Source: Haloferula sp. BvORR071
GTDB lineage: Bacteria; Verrucomicrobiota; Verrucomicrobiia; Verrucomicrobiales; Akkermansiaceae
DNA length: 64,000 nucleotides
NCBI RefSeq assembly: GCF_000739615.1
Contig: NZ_BATP01000025.1
Span: 62,001-126,000, forward strand
Direction: 5' to 3'
Under the pieces are notes generated by a model. The model saw only the letters and a program-made list of their open reading frames with translations, did not search any database and had not been told where the DNA came from. The position numbers were made by a program, and so were the translations under genes. Shown piece by piece: positions 24,439 to 33,976 of the stretch (position 1 is its first letter; each line of letters begins with the position of its first letter).

Positions 24439-27357
24439 TCAAGAGAGCGGCGGGAGCTTGATGCCGATTTGTTCGAGCTTGGGAAGCATCTGGGCGGCAC
24501 CTGCGGAGTCGCCGTCGAAGAGCTTTTGCCAATAGTCTTCGAGGATGATTGTGGGCTCGTCGTCGCGCTGGAGCTCGCGTTGCAGGCGGGTGGCTAGGCT
24601 GTGGGTGTCGTTCTTGGCGGCGAGCTGGTGGAAGACGGCGTCTTGCTCCGGGTGGAGCCCATCGACGATTACCCAATCGTGGAAGCTGAAGGAGCCGGGG
24701 AAGGTCTTCTGGCCGGTGGCTGCGGCCTCACGGGCTTCGACCACGAGGGGTTCCTTGCGGATCTTGTCGCCGAGTTGACCTTTGGCTCGCACCAAAAGGC
24801 GGATGATCTCCCCGGGGCTGAGAAGGCGGCGATCCGCTTCAATGATCGCAGCGCAGGCCGGGTCCATGGCGGCCAGTTTCTCCAAGGCGGCGACTTCCAA
24901 GGCGGATTCCAAGGAGGATTGGAGACGCGACGAGGGCGTCTCCTTCGCCGCCTTGCGCAGATCGGCCAGCCACTTGGCGGCATCCGTCGCCTCGCCGATG
25001 GAGAAGGGAGAGAGCCGCGCATCCGCGATCACGGACTGGGCCATGCCGCGGGCGCGGGGATCCTGCAAGGAGGCCAAGAGCTTGTCGGCCCGCTCGCAGC
25101 CGCCCTTGATCCGGGTGCGGAGTTCCGTGTCGTGCTCCTTCTTGAGATGCTTGGCAAATTCCTCGCGATCGGTGCTGAAGTCGAATTCCTGTTCGGCCGC
25201 CTTGGAGCGCAGCTTCTCCAACGATTCGGTGTCGTCGAGGTAGTCGAACAACTCCGCCCCCCACGAGTAGTGGCTGCGGTTCTTGGGTGCCAGCAGGATG
25301 GAATTCCAGTAGTGGACGAGTGACTTGCGGAAGTTGGGATCCGCCTTCAAGTCCGCCACCACCTGAGCCTTCTCTGCTTCAGCAGCATAGAGGAAGCGCA
25401 GGGCATCCAGACTGGAATCAAACTGCAGCAGCTTGGGATCAACGCGATCTCCAACGACGCGCAGGACCGCGGCGACCAGCAGGGATTCGCCGGCATTCGA
25501 GCTGAGGATACTATTGGCCGGCTCCAGCTCCACGGCCTCGGATAGCAGGCGGGCCGAGGTTTCGAAGTCCTCGGGCTTGCCTTCCAAGCGGTAGAGCGAG
25601 CGATAGAGAAGAGCGGAGTTGTTAAGCGAAGCCGAGTCCCGCCCCGATGCCTCATAGCCTTTTAGCGCCTCGCGGTAGAAGCCTGCCGCGGCCTTGAGAT
25701 CACCGGCGATCTCAGCCTTTTCACCGCGTGCCTTGGCGAGGCGGGAGATGATCACCGGGGTTTTGACCGGCGCCTTCGAGAGCCATTCGATTTCCTCGTC
25801 GTTGTTGCGGCAGAAGAAGGCACGCATCTCGGCGATCATGGACTTCAGCTCGTCATTTGTGGCCTTGGGGTAAGCTTCGTCCAGGAGACTGCGGGCATCG
25901 TTCGACTCGCCCAGATCGCGGAAAATCCGCGCCAGGCCGAGCAGGGTTTCCGGCTTGCGCTTATTGGCCTCCAACAATTCATCGAAGAGCTTGCGGCCTT
26001 CGGTCTCACGGCTGGACCAGAAATAGACTTGGCCGAGGAAGAGCCGGTATTCGTCGCTCTCGCCAGCAAGGGATTGCAGCGTCAGGAAGGCCTCCTCGGC
26101 CTTCTTCAAGAGGTTGGCACGCTCCGCGGCGTCGTTGCTGGCCTGGGCTAGGCGCAAGCGGGCGACACCGAGATCCATGGTCGGGCGGGCGATCTTGGCG
26201 GCGGCTTGGTAGCGTTGGCGGGCGACATGGTAGCCGGGATCCCTTTCCACGCGCTCGGCAAGGTATTCCTCCACCATGCGGATCTGCTCGGTTTCGTCCG
26301 CCTTTTCGTAGCGGGCCCTGAATCCCGGAGGTCCTTCGCCGCGATTCAAGACCGCGATTGCTTGCTTGCGGGAATGTTCAGAGGTGCGCTCAAGGGCCGT
26401 CTCGGCCTTCTTCCACTCAACCTGGCGTGAGCCGACATAGCGTTCGAGGTGCGGCACGGCCTCAGTCTCGCGGCCGGCGTCCATGAGCAGGCTGCCATAG
26501 AGGCGGGCACCCTCACCATCGGCGAGATGATCCTTCGCCGGCTCCAGCAGTTCCAAGGCGCCTTCGACCTCGCCGACTTCCTCGCGGAGGAGGGCCAGCT
26601 TGATGCGGGTGGCCTCATCTTCCGGCTTGGCCTTGTGGAGATCCTCCAGGGATTTGCGGAGGGCGGCGTGGACCTTGGGAAGGTCCGTGGGAGTGGGCTC
26701 GAAGGCGGAGAGAAGAGTGGCCGCGGTGGCGGGATCACTGCACTGGCCGGCCGCCCTCACGGTGCGGTCGGCGAGGTCGGGGACAAGCGCCCGGGGGCCA
26801 CCGGCGAGCCTCTTCTTGTCCGCCATGCGGATGGCGGCTTCCACCTGGGCGGGGTTGCCGGAGTCGATCTCTGTGTCCAGCAGGGTGGCCATTTCCTGAC
26901 GCCACTCGGCGGGATTGCCCCAGCCTTTCTGGAGCATGCCGTGATAGGTCTCCACAGCTTCCAGCGGCTTGCCGGCCTCCACCTGGGCCTTGGCGGCGGC
27001 GCGGCCCTGCTTCATGCGGTATTCGGGCGATTGCAGGTGGGCGTTCCACGAGCTGACACCGAACAAGGCGGCAGCGCCGAGCACCACGCACCAGCGCGCG
27101 CCGCGGATAAAGCTGCTGCTCTTCTCGCGGCCGAAGAAATACCAGCCGCCACCCTGGGCATCCGCCACGCGGTAGGAATCCAAGGGGAAGATCGGGATGA
27201 AAACCACACAGATCCAGCGGGTCTTGACGTAGGTCCCGGTCGGCGGATCGAAATCCCGGCGGCCATACATGCCAACGCCGATGCCATTGATGCGGGCAAG
27301 GGCCGGCGTCGACTTGAGCGGCTTCATCTCCGGGAAGCGGCTTTGCAGATCATTCAT
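24439..27357 (-). CDS. Large TPR-repeat protein with N-terminal membrane-associated domain
   Basis: The 972-residue protein starts with a small conserved domain (about 18-80; GIGVGMYGRRDFDPPTGTYV, then TRWICVVFIPIFPLDSYRV) seen at the N-terminus of several membrane-linked TPR proteins. A transmembrane helix follows (about 86-104, WCVVLGAAALFGVSSW). The remainder is TPR-type helical repeats, including EAVETYHGMLQKGWGN, AEEAFLTLQSLAGESDEY, RKLFDELLEANKRKPET and ARSLLDEAYPKATND. The bulk should be on one side of the inner membrane as a scaffold. It is monocistronic with a 131-bp upstream gap that also serves the AhpD-like gene. Function unknown. Confidence 0.85.
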   Translation of the reverse strand: MNDLQSRFPEMKPLKSTPALARINGIGVGMYGRRDFDPPTGTYVKTRWICVVFIPIFPLDSYRVADAQGGGWYFFGREKSSSFIRGARWCVVLGAAALFGVSSWNAHLQSPEYRMKQGRAAAKAQVEAGKPLEAVETYHGMLQKGWGNPAEWRQEMATLLDTEIDSGNPAQVEAAIRMADKKRLAGGPRALVPDLADRTVRAAGQCSDPATAATLLSAFEPTPTDLPKVHAALRKSLEDLHKAKPEDEATRIKLALLREEVGEVEGALELLEPAKDHLADGEGARLYGSLLMDAGRETEAVPHLERYVGSRQVEWKKAETALERTSEHSRKQAIAVLNRGEGPPGFRARYEKADETEQIRMVEEYLAERVERDPGYHVARQRYQAAAKIARPTMDLGVARLRLAQASNDAAERANLLKKAEEAFLTLQSLAGESDEYRLFLGQVYFWSSRETEGRKLFDELLEANKRKPETLLGLARIFRDLGESNDARSLLDEAYPKATNDELKSMIAEMRAFFCRNNDEEIEWLSKAPVKTPVIISRLAKARGEKAEIAGDLKAAAGFYREALKGYEASGRDSASLNNSALLYRSLYRLEGKPEDFETSARLLSEAVELEPANSILSSNAGESLLVAAVLRVVGDRVDPKLLQFDSSLDALRFLYAAEAEKAQVVADLKADPNFRKSLVHYWNSILLAPKNRSHYSWGAELFDYLDDTESLEKLRSKAAEQEFDFSTDREEFAKHLKKEHDTELRTRIKGGCERADKLLASLQDPRARGMAQSVIADARLSPFSIGEATDAAKWLADLRKAAKETPSSRLQSSLESALEVAALEKLAAMDPACAAIIEADRRLLSPGEIIRLLVRAKGQLGDKIRKEPLVVEAREAAATGQKTFPGSFSFHDWVIVDGLHPEQDAVFHQLAAKNDTHSLATRLQRELQRDDEPTIILEDYWQKLFDGDSAGAAQMLPKLEQIGIKLPPLS

Positions 27358-27488
27358 GGGTGAGGAAGGAGGAGTGGGTGTAACCTGTGCAGGTTGCGCG
27401 GGAGTTATAAACTCTTGCGCCTTCCGTCACGCCCGGAATCCCATCTGCCCCTAGGTGGAGGGACGATTCACAAAAATTTCACGCAGGC

Positions 27489-27515
27489 TGTCACGTCCGG
27501 GTAGGCTATCTCGTT
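27489..27515 (+). promoter_or_regulatory. Probable ECF41-type promoter
   Basis: TGTCACG at 27489-27495, then exactly 16 nt, then CGTT at 27512-27515. The published ECF41 consensus is TGTCACA, 16 nt, CGTC, so 9 of 11 fixed bases match at the right spacing. It lies 20 bp before the AhpD-like start and upstream of the ECF41 sigma gene, as expected for autoregulation. Confidence 0.75.
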
Positions 27516-27535
27516 CATGATGGTGAGCGCGATGA

Positions 27536-28003
27536 ATGCGCACCAAGGATATGCAACCTCGAATCGATTACTTCAAAGCCGACCCCGCTTCCGTCCAAGC
27601 CATGCTGCAGATCGAGAAGCACGTGACCAGCACCGCGATCGAGCCGCGGCTGCGGGAGCTGATCAAGCTGCGCGCGTCGCAGATCAACGGCTGTGCCTAC
27701 TGCGTGGACATGCACTCGCGGGATCTGCGGAAGGGCGGCGAGACGGAGCAGCGGCTGAACCTGCTGTGCGTGTGGAAGGAGTCGCCGCTGTTCACTGACA
27801 AGGAGCGCGCAGCGCTGGCTTGGACCGAGGCGGTGACGCTGGTGTCTCAAACCGGCGTCCCGGATGCAGTATATGAGGAATTCTCGCGCCACTTCACTGA
27901 GGCTGAGCAGGTTCAGATCACGCTGCTGATCGGTGTCATCAACTCGTGGAACCGTCTGGCCATCTCGTTCCGGGCCATCCACCCTGTGGTGGCCGCCACC
28001 TGA
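27536..28003 (+). CDS. Carboxymuconolactone decarboxylase family protein (AhpD-like)
   Basis: The 155-residue all-helical protein carries the peroxidatic motif NGCAYCVDMH with Cys53, Cys56 and His60, typical of AhpD-like alkylhydroperoxidases that reduce peroxides through a CxxC disulfide. The ATG at 27536 is used; an in-frame ATG at 27551 (MQPRIDYFK) begins where relatives usually start and may be the true one. It is 22 bp upstream of the ECF41 sigma gene. Genes of this family are the best-known targets of ECF41 sigma factors. Confidence 0.92.
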   Translation: MRTKDMQPRIDYFKADPASVQAMLQIEKHVTSTAIEPRLRELIKLRASQINGCAYCVDMHSRDLRKGGETEQRLNLLCVWKESPLFTDKERAALAWTEAVTLVSQTGVPDAVYEEFSRHFTEAEQVQITLLIGVINSWNRLAISFRAIHPVVAAT

Positions 28004-28025
28004 CTGACGGGTCGTGACTGACTTG

Positions 28026-28874
28026 ATGGATTCCGCCGCCATTTTCGAAGAGCACCGCGCCTTCCTGCATTCCCTCGCGTATCGCATGCTGGGTATCCTG
28101 GCTGATGCCGAGGACATTGTGCAGGAGGCGTGGCTGCGTTGGGTGGCGGTGCCGGCAGCGGAGATCGATGCCCCGCGGTCCTTCTTGGCGAAGACGGTCA
28201 CGCGCTTGTGCCTGGATCACCTGAAGTCCGCACGGGTGCGGCGGGAGACCTACGTGGGCGAGTGGCTGCCCGAACCGGTGGCAGATGAAGAGACCGGCGC
28301 GCCCGGGAGTGACGAGGTGTCGTATGCCATGCTGCACGCGATGGAGCGGCTGACGCCCACAGAGCGTGCTGCGTTTCTGCTGCACGATGTCTTCGGTGAA
28401 TCCTTTGAGGAGATCGGGAATTTCCTGTCGCGGACGGCGGAGAGCTGCCGGCAGTTGGCATCGCGGGCGAGGAAGCACTTGAAGGCCGAGGCACCGCGGC
28501 ATGAGGTGGAGGCGGGGGCCGGGCGGCGGCTGGCGACGGCATTCCTGAAGGCGGCGCGTGGCGGGGATTTGGCGGGGCTGAAGCGGCTTTTGTTAGATGA
28601 TGCGATCTTGATCTCCGATGGCGGCGGCGTGGTGCGCGCGGCCCTGTGGCCGATTTATGGGAGCGATCGCATCGCGCGGATGTATGAGAGCCTGACGCGA
28701 CGGAACCGGATACCCGACGAGGTGCGGGAGGTTCGGTTCAACGGGCTGGATGGATTGGCGTATGTACGCGAGGGCCAGGTGAGCGACGTCATGTTGTTCG
28801 AGCCATGGGGGGCTAAGATTGGGCGGATGTACGTGATGAGGAACCCGGGTAAGTTGGAGCGACTGGGGATTTGA
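28026..28874 (+). CDS. ECF41-family RNA polymerase sigma factor with SnoaL-like C-terminal extension
   Basis: Transcription factor with a built-in regulator instead of an anti-sigma factor. From the ATG at 28026 it has 282 residues (a GTG at 28014 would add four). Region 2 (FLHSLAYRMLGILADAEDIVQEAWLR region, about 14-40) and region 4 (about 108-165; TPTERAAFLLHDVF, EEIGNFL) are followed by a SnoaL-like domain (about 165-282). The ECF41 landmarks are visible: linker WLPEP (80-84), SDGGGVVRAA in the extension, and NPGKL close to the C-terminus (273-277), where the family motifs read DGGGR and NPDKL. Known members control the neighbouring COE genes (carboxymuconolactone decarboxylase, oxidoreductase, epimerase), which fits the gene upstream. 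Confidence 0.92.
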   Translation: MDSAAIFEEHRAFLHSLAYRMLGILADAEDIVQEAWLRWVAVPAAEIDAPRSFLAKTVTRLCLDHLKSARVRRETYVGEWLPEPVADEETGAPGSDEVSYAMLHAMERLTPTERAAFLLHDVFGESFEEIGNFLSRTAESCRQLASRARKHLKAEAPRHEVEAGAGRRLATAFLKAARGGDLAGLKRLLLDDAILISDGGGVVRAALWPIYGSDRIARMYESLTRRNRIPDEVREVRFNGLDGLAYVREGQVSDVMLFEPWGAKIGRMYVMRNPGKLERLGI

Positions 28875-28920
28875 GCAGGCCGCTACGCCGCAAAAAGGGC
28901 GACGCTTCGCTGGCAAAAGA

Positions 28921-28952
28921 ATGTCCCGGTCCTCTTGCGAGAACCGGGACAT
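28921..28952. terminator. Hairpin terminator of the beta-strand-repeat gene
   Basis: ATGTCCCGGT at 28921-28930 pairs perfectly with 28943-28952, and a 3-bp inner stem (CTC/GAG) closes the loop. On the minus strand the stem is followed by TCTTTTG. It lies 42 bp beyond the stop of the giant repeat protein and 47 bp beyond the sigma factor stop, so it can serve both. Confidence 0.75.
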
Positions 28953-28993
28953 GTGAGGGTTGCTTCTGAGGCCTTGCGCCTGGCTGAGCTCCT

Positions 28994-31900
28994 TTAATTC
29001 TGCGTCACCTTGAAGCGGACGAAGATCTGCTTGTTGCTACCGAGCGGAACGAGGACCTTGACGTCGTCGGCAGCCGCACCGTTTTCGGTGACGGTCACGC
29101 CGGGCGCCGGGGTGGGGCTCACCGCGATATCAGTCCAGGACAGGCTATCGAGGGTGGTGGACCACTGGGCGACCTGGGTGGTATCGACCTCCGACTCATC
29201 GCTGCGCTTGAAGGTGAACTCGAGGTTGCTGCCGACGATCTGCGACTTGGGCAGCAGGGCACTGCTGTCGGTCGTCGGGTTACCGCCGAGGGTGTATTCG
29301 AGCAGGTTGACGATGCCATCCTTGTCCGGATCGCCACCGGGAGTGGTGTCCGAAAGGCCCGGGAAACCGGCGAGCCACTGGGTGTAGCCGCTGGCGACGG
29401 CGACGAGGATGAACTTGTTGGTCTCATCATACTGCACGCTGTAGCCAACTGGCAGGCCGGTGACAGCGCCAAAGGCACCGGTGCGGGTGCCCGTCCAGCT
29501 ACCGACGATGTAGCTGTTCTGGGTGACTCCCGCGCCCGCAGAGGAGATGTTCAAGGTCGCACCGGTGAGGTTGAGGTTGCCGGTGACCTGAAGCACGCTC
29601 GCATCAGCACCATCGATCACAGTGGAGTAGCTCCCCGTGAGGGTGAGCGCGCCGGTGCGAAGGGTGGTAGTAGCGCTACCGGGGACCAGACCGCCGGCTG
29701 CGGTAACCGCGCCACCCGCCGTGCCATCGCCGGTGATGGTGGTACCCGCAGCCGTAGTCACGGGACCCGTGCCAGTGGCGCTACCGACGCCGCCATTCGA
29801 GACGCGGATCGTGCCCTGGCTGAGGGTAGTACCGGCGCTGTAGCTGTTTGCCGCAGCGAGCTCCAAGGTGCCAGGGCCCGTCTTGACGAGGAGCCCGTTG
29901 TTGGAGTCGCTGTTTTCCACTTCTGCGGTGATCACGAGGTCCGAGGCGGAGCTGCCGGTGACGTCAGCGACCGTGAAGGTCTTGCTGGCCGCGATGGCGA
30001 GGCCTTGGTTGGTGATCGGCTCGGCCGACTGGATGATGGAAGGCGTGCTGCCGCCTACCGTGACGTTGCCATTCAACTGGAAGGACTCACCATTGTAGAT
30101 GGTGCCCGAGCCAGAGTAGGTGAAGTCGACCGTGCCGCCGTTGAGGGTGACATTGCCGAGGTGGCAGTGGCTGTTGGAAGCCGGTGCTCCGGCGCTGAAG
30201 CCGGTAACAATCCGCAGGGTGCCGCCGGCATTGACCACCAGATTGGGCGAGTTCGCGGCGTTCGGCATCGCATTCACACCGCGCACCTCGAAGGTGCCGG
30301 TGTTGTTCACGGTGATCAGGTTGCCAGCGCCCTGGCGGTTCACGTTGCCATTGCCATCGACGATCAGCGAGCCGCCGTTGATGGTAGTGCCGGCGGTCGT
30401 GCCCATGTTCACCGTGAGCAGCGCAGAGCCGTTGCCCGATTTGATAAGCGGGGCGTTCGGATTGACGCTGCCAGCACCAGTGAAGGTGTAGGGCACCGCA
30501 GTGGTGTTGTTGATGGTGACCGATGCCGGGGCCAGGGCGGCAGTGACCGTCACGGTGGCATTGGCCGCGCCAGCCGCATCCGTGAAGGTGACGGTATCAC
30601 CCTGGTAGAAGGCGCTGGCGGCGGGAGTGGTGTCCAGCCAGTTGGCGGTGGTGCCGATGTCCCAGGTCAGGCCACCGGTACCGGACCAAGTGACGGCCTT
30701 CGTGCCGAGATCCAAGGTGGCGGAGTTGGTTCCGACATTGAGGATCGCCTGGCGGAAGCTGGTCGGGTTCGCTACGGCGAGGTTCGCCACGGTGCCGGTG
30801 ACCGAGCCGTAATTCATCAGCGTGATGACGCCGCCCGGGGTAAGGCCCGGAGCGGGGGTCACGGTCACAGTGGTGATGCCGCCCAGGGTCACATTGCCCG
30901 CTACGGTGAGCGGACCGGGCGCGACGAGATTCGCGCTGAATCCGGTGGCTGCACCGGCGAAGTTCACAGCGCCAGCGATGCTGCCGTTGCCACCCAGGCT
31001 GGAGCCGTTGTTCACGGTGACCAAGGGGCTGGCGAGGCTGCCACGCACGCTCACGTTTGCGGTATTGATCGTGGTGTTGCCGGTATAGGTGCTGGCTCCG
31101 GAGAGCGTGATGCCGGAAGCGGAGCTGGTTCCGCCGAGTTCCAGATTCCGCACGCCGCCGCTTTCGCCAATGGCACCGCCGATATTCAGGGTGGAGCCGT
31201 GAGCGGAGATGCGAGCGTCGCCGATCAGGGTAATCGGACCATTGAGGCTGGCACCGTTGGCACCGCGGATCGCGCCGAAGGGCCCGCCGGTTTCAAGCCA
31301 GCCGTTGCCCGTGAGGTTGATGGGGTTCGTATAGACTCCCGCGGTCGGCCAGAACTGGCCATTGGTGCCGGTGGTCAGGGTCGCCGTGCCGACATCGTTG
31401 ACATTATCGAGGTTCACCCGGCTGTTGGTCGAGGTGATCAACCCGCTGAAGCCGCTGTTGTTCCCGCTGATGGTATAGGAGGATTGCAGGTTAGCGCCGG
31501 TGCCGTTGAAGTTGACGGTGCCCGAACCCGTGAGGACGTTCGCAATCGCAGCGAAGGAATTGTCGCTGCGGAAATAGGTCAGGTTCGCGCCGGAGGCGAT
31601 GCCGATCGGGCCGCTGCCGATGGTGCCGGCGGTGCCGCCGGTGCCCACTTGGATGGTTCCGGCCGAGATGGTGCCCGCGCCGGTGATATTGGTGGCGCCG
31701 CTCAGGGTCAGGGTACCCGCAGTGGTCTTGGTGAAGGTGCCCGGACCGGTGACTGCGGCGGAGATGGTGCCGGACTCAAAGGTGAAAGGCCCGGTGAAGG
31801 GAATCGTTCCGTTCGAGAGGGTGGAACCATTCGTCAGCGTAAGGCTGGAGTGCGCCGGGAAGGTCTTGCCACCGAGGTTGAAGGTACCGCCGGTGACCGA

Positions 31901-33976
31901 GATCGCGCCGCCGCCCGAAGTGTAATTCAGGTTAGCCCCCAGGGTGAGCGAGCCAGTGCCTGTCTTGGCGATGCTGGTGGCGCCGGTGAGGGTGCCCGCC
32001 GCCGCGGTGGCCGCGGTGAGGGTGTAGTCGTTGCCCGTGCTGTTGTTCACCGTGATCGACGCGGGAGCAACGACGCCGGCAACATTGACGGTCTTCGCGG
32101 CGGCCGGGGCCACCGTGTCATCAAAGGTCACCGAATCGAAGGCCTTGAAGACATCATTGCTGCCGCCGTTGTTGAAGTTGGCGCTGAGGTTCGTGTCCCA
32201 GGTGCCGGCCGCAATGCCTCCTGCGGAGGCATTGTTCCAAACCAGACCGGAACCAAGGCCGGTGACTGTGAACTGGATCTTGTTGCCATTGATCGATGCG
32301 CTACCGGTTGCCCGGGTCGCCCCAAAGGCATTGAGGACGGTGGCTACCGTGCCAGTGCCAGTGATGCTGCCCGCGGTCGCCAGATCGTAGGTGCCATTGA
32401 CGGTACCTGCGCCCAGAATTGGCGAGACGTTGATCGTGCCGCCATCAGCGAGATTGAGCGCGCCGGTGACCGTGGTGGTGCCGGACGGAACCGCTGGCAG
32501 GACCAAACCCGAGGTATTGGCGGCAGCGAGCGAAGGCAGGGTTTTACCCGCTACTTCAGAACGGAAGGTGGCACCACTACCCACCGTCACAGCCGAGGTG
32601 GAAAGGTTACCATTGGAGCCAAGCACTAGGGTGCCGGCGTTGATGTTGGTGCCGCCCGTGAAGTTGTTGCCCGCGCCGTTGATCAGCAGGGTGCCGAGGC
32701 CGTTCTTGGTGATGCCGACACCGGCGGTGCCGGTGGTCATGTTGGCATTGATGGCCAGATCGTTCGCGGCCGCACCGTCGGCGGTGTTGATGGCGATCGT
32801 GTTGTCGGGGTTCCCTTCACGCATCACGATGCTGCCATTGATGGTGGCAGGGGCGGTGAAAGGATTGGTCGTGAGAGTGGTGCCGACACCGCCGACACCG
32901 CCGAAAGAGAAGCGCCCGGTGCCAGTGGTTTGCAGGGTGCCGCCGGTGAAGTTGTAGGCGAGGGCCCAGCCGTTGTCGCCGTTGGCGGTGTGGTTCACCG
33001 TCGCGCCGTTAATGTTGAAGGTATCGACCTTCGCGCCGGCGCTATAGCCGAGGGCATTGGTGAAGCCGAGGGTCACAATGCCCGGGCTATTCGCGGTGAG
33101 CGTTCCGCGGATGACGCCGGTACCCCCCTTGTCAGTGGCGACGGCATTGCCGAGCTGGAGGACCGCCGAATTGACCGTGGTGCCGCCGGTGTAGGTGTTG
33201 GAGTTGGTGAGAATGACAGCGGAATCGACACTGCCGCCACCATCTGCGGAACGGGCGATGGTCACCGGGCTGCCAGTACCGGAGATCACACCGGTCAGGG
33301 TCAAGGTCTTGCCATTCCACTTGCTGCGCAGGGTGGCACCAGATGCGCCGACGGTCAGATTGCCGGAAAGAGTGTGAGTGCTGTCCTCGTTGAGGATGTT
33401 GCCACCGTCGACCACGAGGGGGTTGGTGATAGTAAGGGCGGCGGCATTGGCTTGAATCCACAGCTTCAAGGTGCCACCGGTGTTCACATTCACGGTGCCG
33501 CTGCCCAAAGCTCCGACCGTGGTGGAGGAAGCGGCCCCGGTGCCGACCGCCAGGGTGCCGCCGTTGATGGTGGTGCCACCGGTGAAGGTATTGATGGTGG
33601 TGTTGGAAATCGTGAGCGTGCCGGTGCCGTTCTTGACGACCGTGCCGCCAGTGCCGCCGAGAACACCCGCGCCATTCAGCACCCAGTTCCCGTTGTTGTT
33701 CACGGTGGTGGATGTCGGGGCAACGGTGCCCACCAGAGCGATGGTCTCACCGGTACCCGCATCAAGGATCGCCGCATTGGCGTCAGTCCATTGCGAGAGT
33801 GTGGTGCCGGCGTCGATAAACCAATTGGTATCACCGGCGGCGGTGCTCCAGTTATTGGTCGTGCCAGCAACTTGCCACGTATAGTTGGCAGCAAGCAGGG
33901 GGGAGTTGGTGACGGATGCGACGACGGTGGCCGCCGCGATGGCACCCAAGCGGATGCGGATCGATGGGTTCTTCAT
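28994..33976 (-). CDS. Giant exported autotransporter-associated beta-strand repeat protein
   Basis: The 1660-residue protein has a signal peptide (about 1-29) and then a long Gly/Thr/Asn/Val-rich region of beta-solenoid repeats. The recurring unit is of the passenger-associated repeat (PATR) type: NGTGTLTISNTTINTFTGGT, then TTINGGTLAVG; later ITKNGLGTLLINGAGNNFTG and LVKTGPGTLELAAANSYSAG. No C-terminal beta-barrel translocator is visible. The protein ends with the module also found in two other exported proteins here: GGDPDKDGIVNLLEYTLGG, a W-rich beta domain, and FVRFKVTQN. It is probably secreted and surface-associated, with adhesin or matrix roles common in this group (inference). A strong opposite-strand open frame exists because of biased repeats; it is not a gene. 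Confidence 0.85.
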   Translation of the reverse strand: MKNPSIRIRLGAIAAATVVASVTNSPLLAANYTWQVAGTTNNWSTAAGDTNWFIDAGTTLSQWTDANAAILDAGTGETIALVGTVAPTSTTVNNNGNWVLNGAGVLGGTGGTVVKNGTGTLTISNTTINTFTGGTTINGGTLAVGTGAASSTTVGALGSGTVNVNTGGTLKLWIQANAAALTITNPLVVDGGNILNEDSTHTLSGNLTVGASGATLRSKWNGKTLTLTGVISGTGSPVTIARSADGGGSVDSAVILTNSNTYTGGTTVNSAVLQLGNAVATDKGGTGVIRGTLTANSPGIVTLGFTNALGYSAGAKVDTFNINGATVNHTANGDNGWALAYNFTGGTLQTTGTGRFSFGGVGGVGTTLTTNPFTAPATINGSIVMREGNPDNTIAINTADGAAANDLAINANMTTGTAGVGITKNGLGTLLINGAGNNFTGGTNINAGTLVLGSNGNLSTSAVTVGSGATFRSEVAGKTLPSLAAANTSGLVLPAVPSGTTTVTGALNLADGGTINVSPILGAGTVNGTYDLATAGSITGTGTVATVLNAFGATRATGSASINGNKIQFTVTGLGSGLVWNNASAGGIAAGTWDTNLSANFNNGGSNDVFKAFDSVTFDDTVAPAAAKTVNVAGVVAPASITVNNSTGNDYTLTAATAAAGTLTGATSIAKTGTGSLTLGANLNYTSGGGAISVTGGTFNLGGKTFPAHSSLTLTNGSTLSNGTIPFTGPFTFESGTISAAVTGPGTFTKTTAGTLTLSGATNITGAGTISAGTIQVGTGGTAGTIGSGPIGIASGANLTYFRSDNSFAAIANVLTGSGTVNFNGTGANLQSSYTISGNNSGFSGLITSTNSRVNLDNVNDVGTATLTTGTNGQFWPTAGVYTNPINLTGNGWLETGGPFGAIRGANGASLNGPITLIGDARISAHGSTLNIGGAIGESGGVRNLELGGTSSASGITLSGASTYTGNTTINTANVSVRGSLASPLVTVNNGSSLGGNGSIAGAVNFAGAATGFSANLVAPGPLTVAGNVTLGGITTVTVTPAPGLTPGGVITLMNYGSVTGTVANLAVANPTSFRQAILNVGTNSATLDLGTKAVTWSGTGGLTWDIGTTANWLDTTPAASAFYQGDTVTFTDAAGAANATVTVTAALAPASVTINNTTAVPYTFTGAGSVNPNAPLIKSGNGSALLTVNMGTTAGTTINGGSLIVDGNGNVNRQGAGNLITVNNTGTFEVRGVNAMPNAANSPNLVVNAGGTLRIVTGFSAGAPASNSHCHLGNVTLNGGTVDFTYSGSGTIYNGESFQLNGNVTVGGSTPSIIQSAEPITNQGLAIAASKTFTVADVTGSSASDLVITAEVENSDSNNGLLVKTGPGTLELAAANSYSAGTTLSQGTIRVSNGGVGSATGTGPVTTAAGTTITGDGTAGGAVTAAGGLVPGSATTTLRTGALTLTGSYSTVIDGADASVLQVTGNLNLTGATLNISSAGAGVTQNSYIVGSWTGTRTGAFGAVTGLPVGYSVQYDETNKFILVAVASGYTQWLAGFPGLSDTTPGGDPDKDGIVNLLEYTLGGNPTTDSSALLPKSQIVGSNLEFTFKRSDESEVDTTQVAQWSTTLDSLSWTDIAVSPTPAPGVTVTENGAAADDVKVLVPLGSNKQIFVRFKVTQN

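Noticed and set aside
27382..27395. Palindrome AACCTG-TG-CAGGTT upstream of the TPR membrane protein gene
   Set aside because: A single short palindrome with no second copy or known regulator nearby; not enough to call an operator.
28994..33976. Long opposite-strand open frames (e.g. 30005-32629) and repetitive sequence suggestive of a CRISPR array
   Set aside because: They arise from Gly/Thr-rich repeats of the beta-strand protein. No direct-repeat/spacer regularity, no cas genes, and the plus-strand protein lacks any domain.
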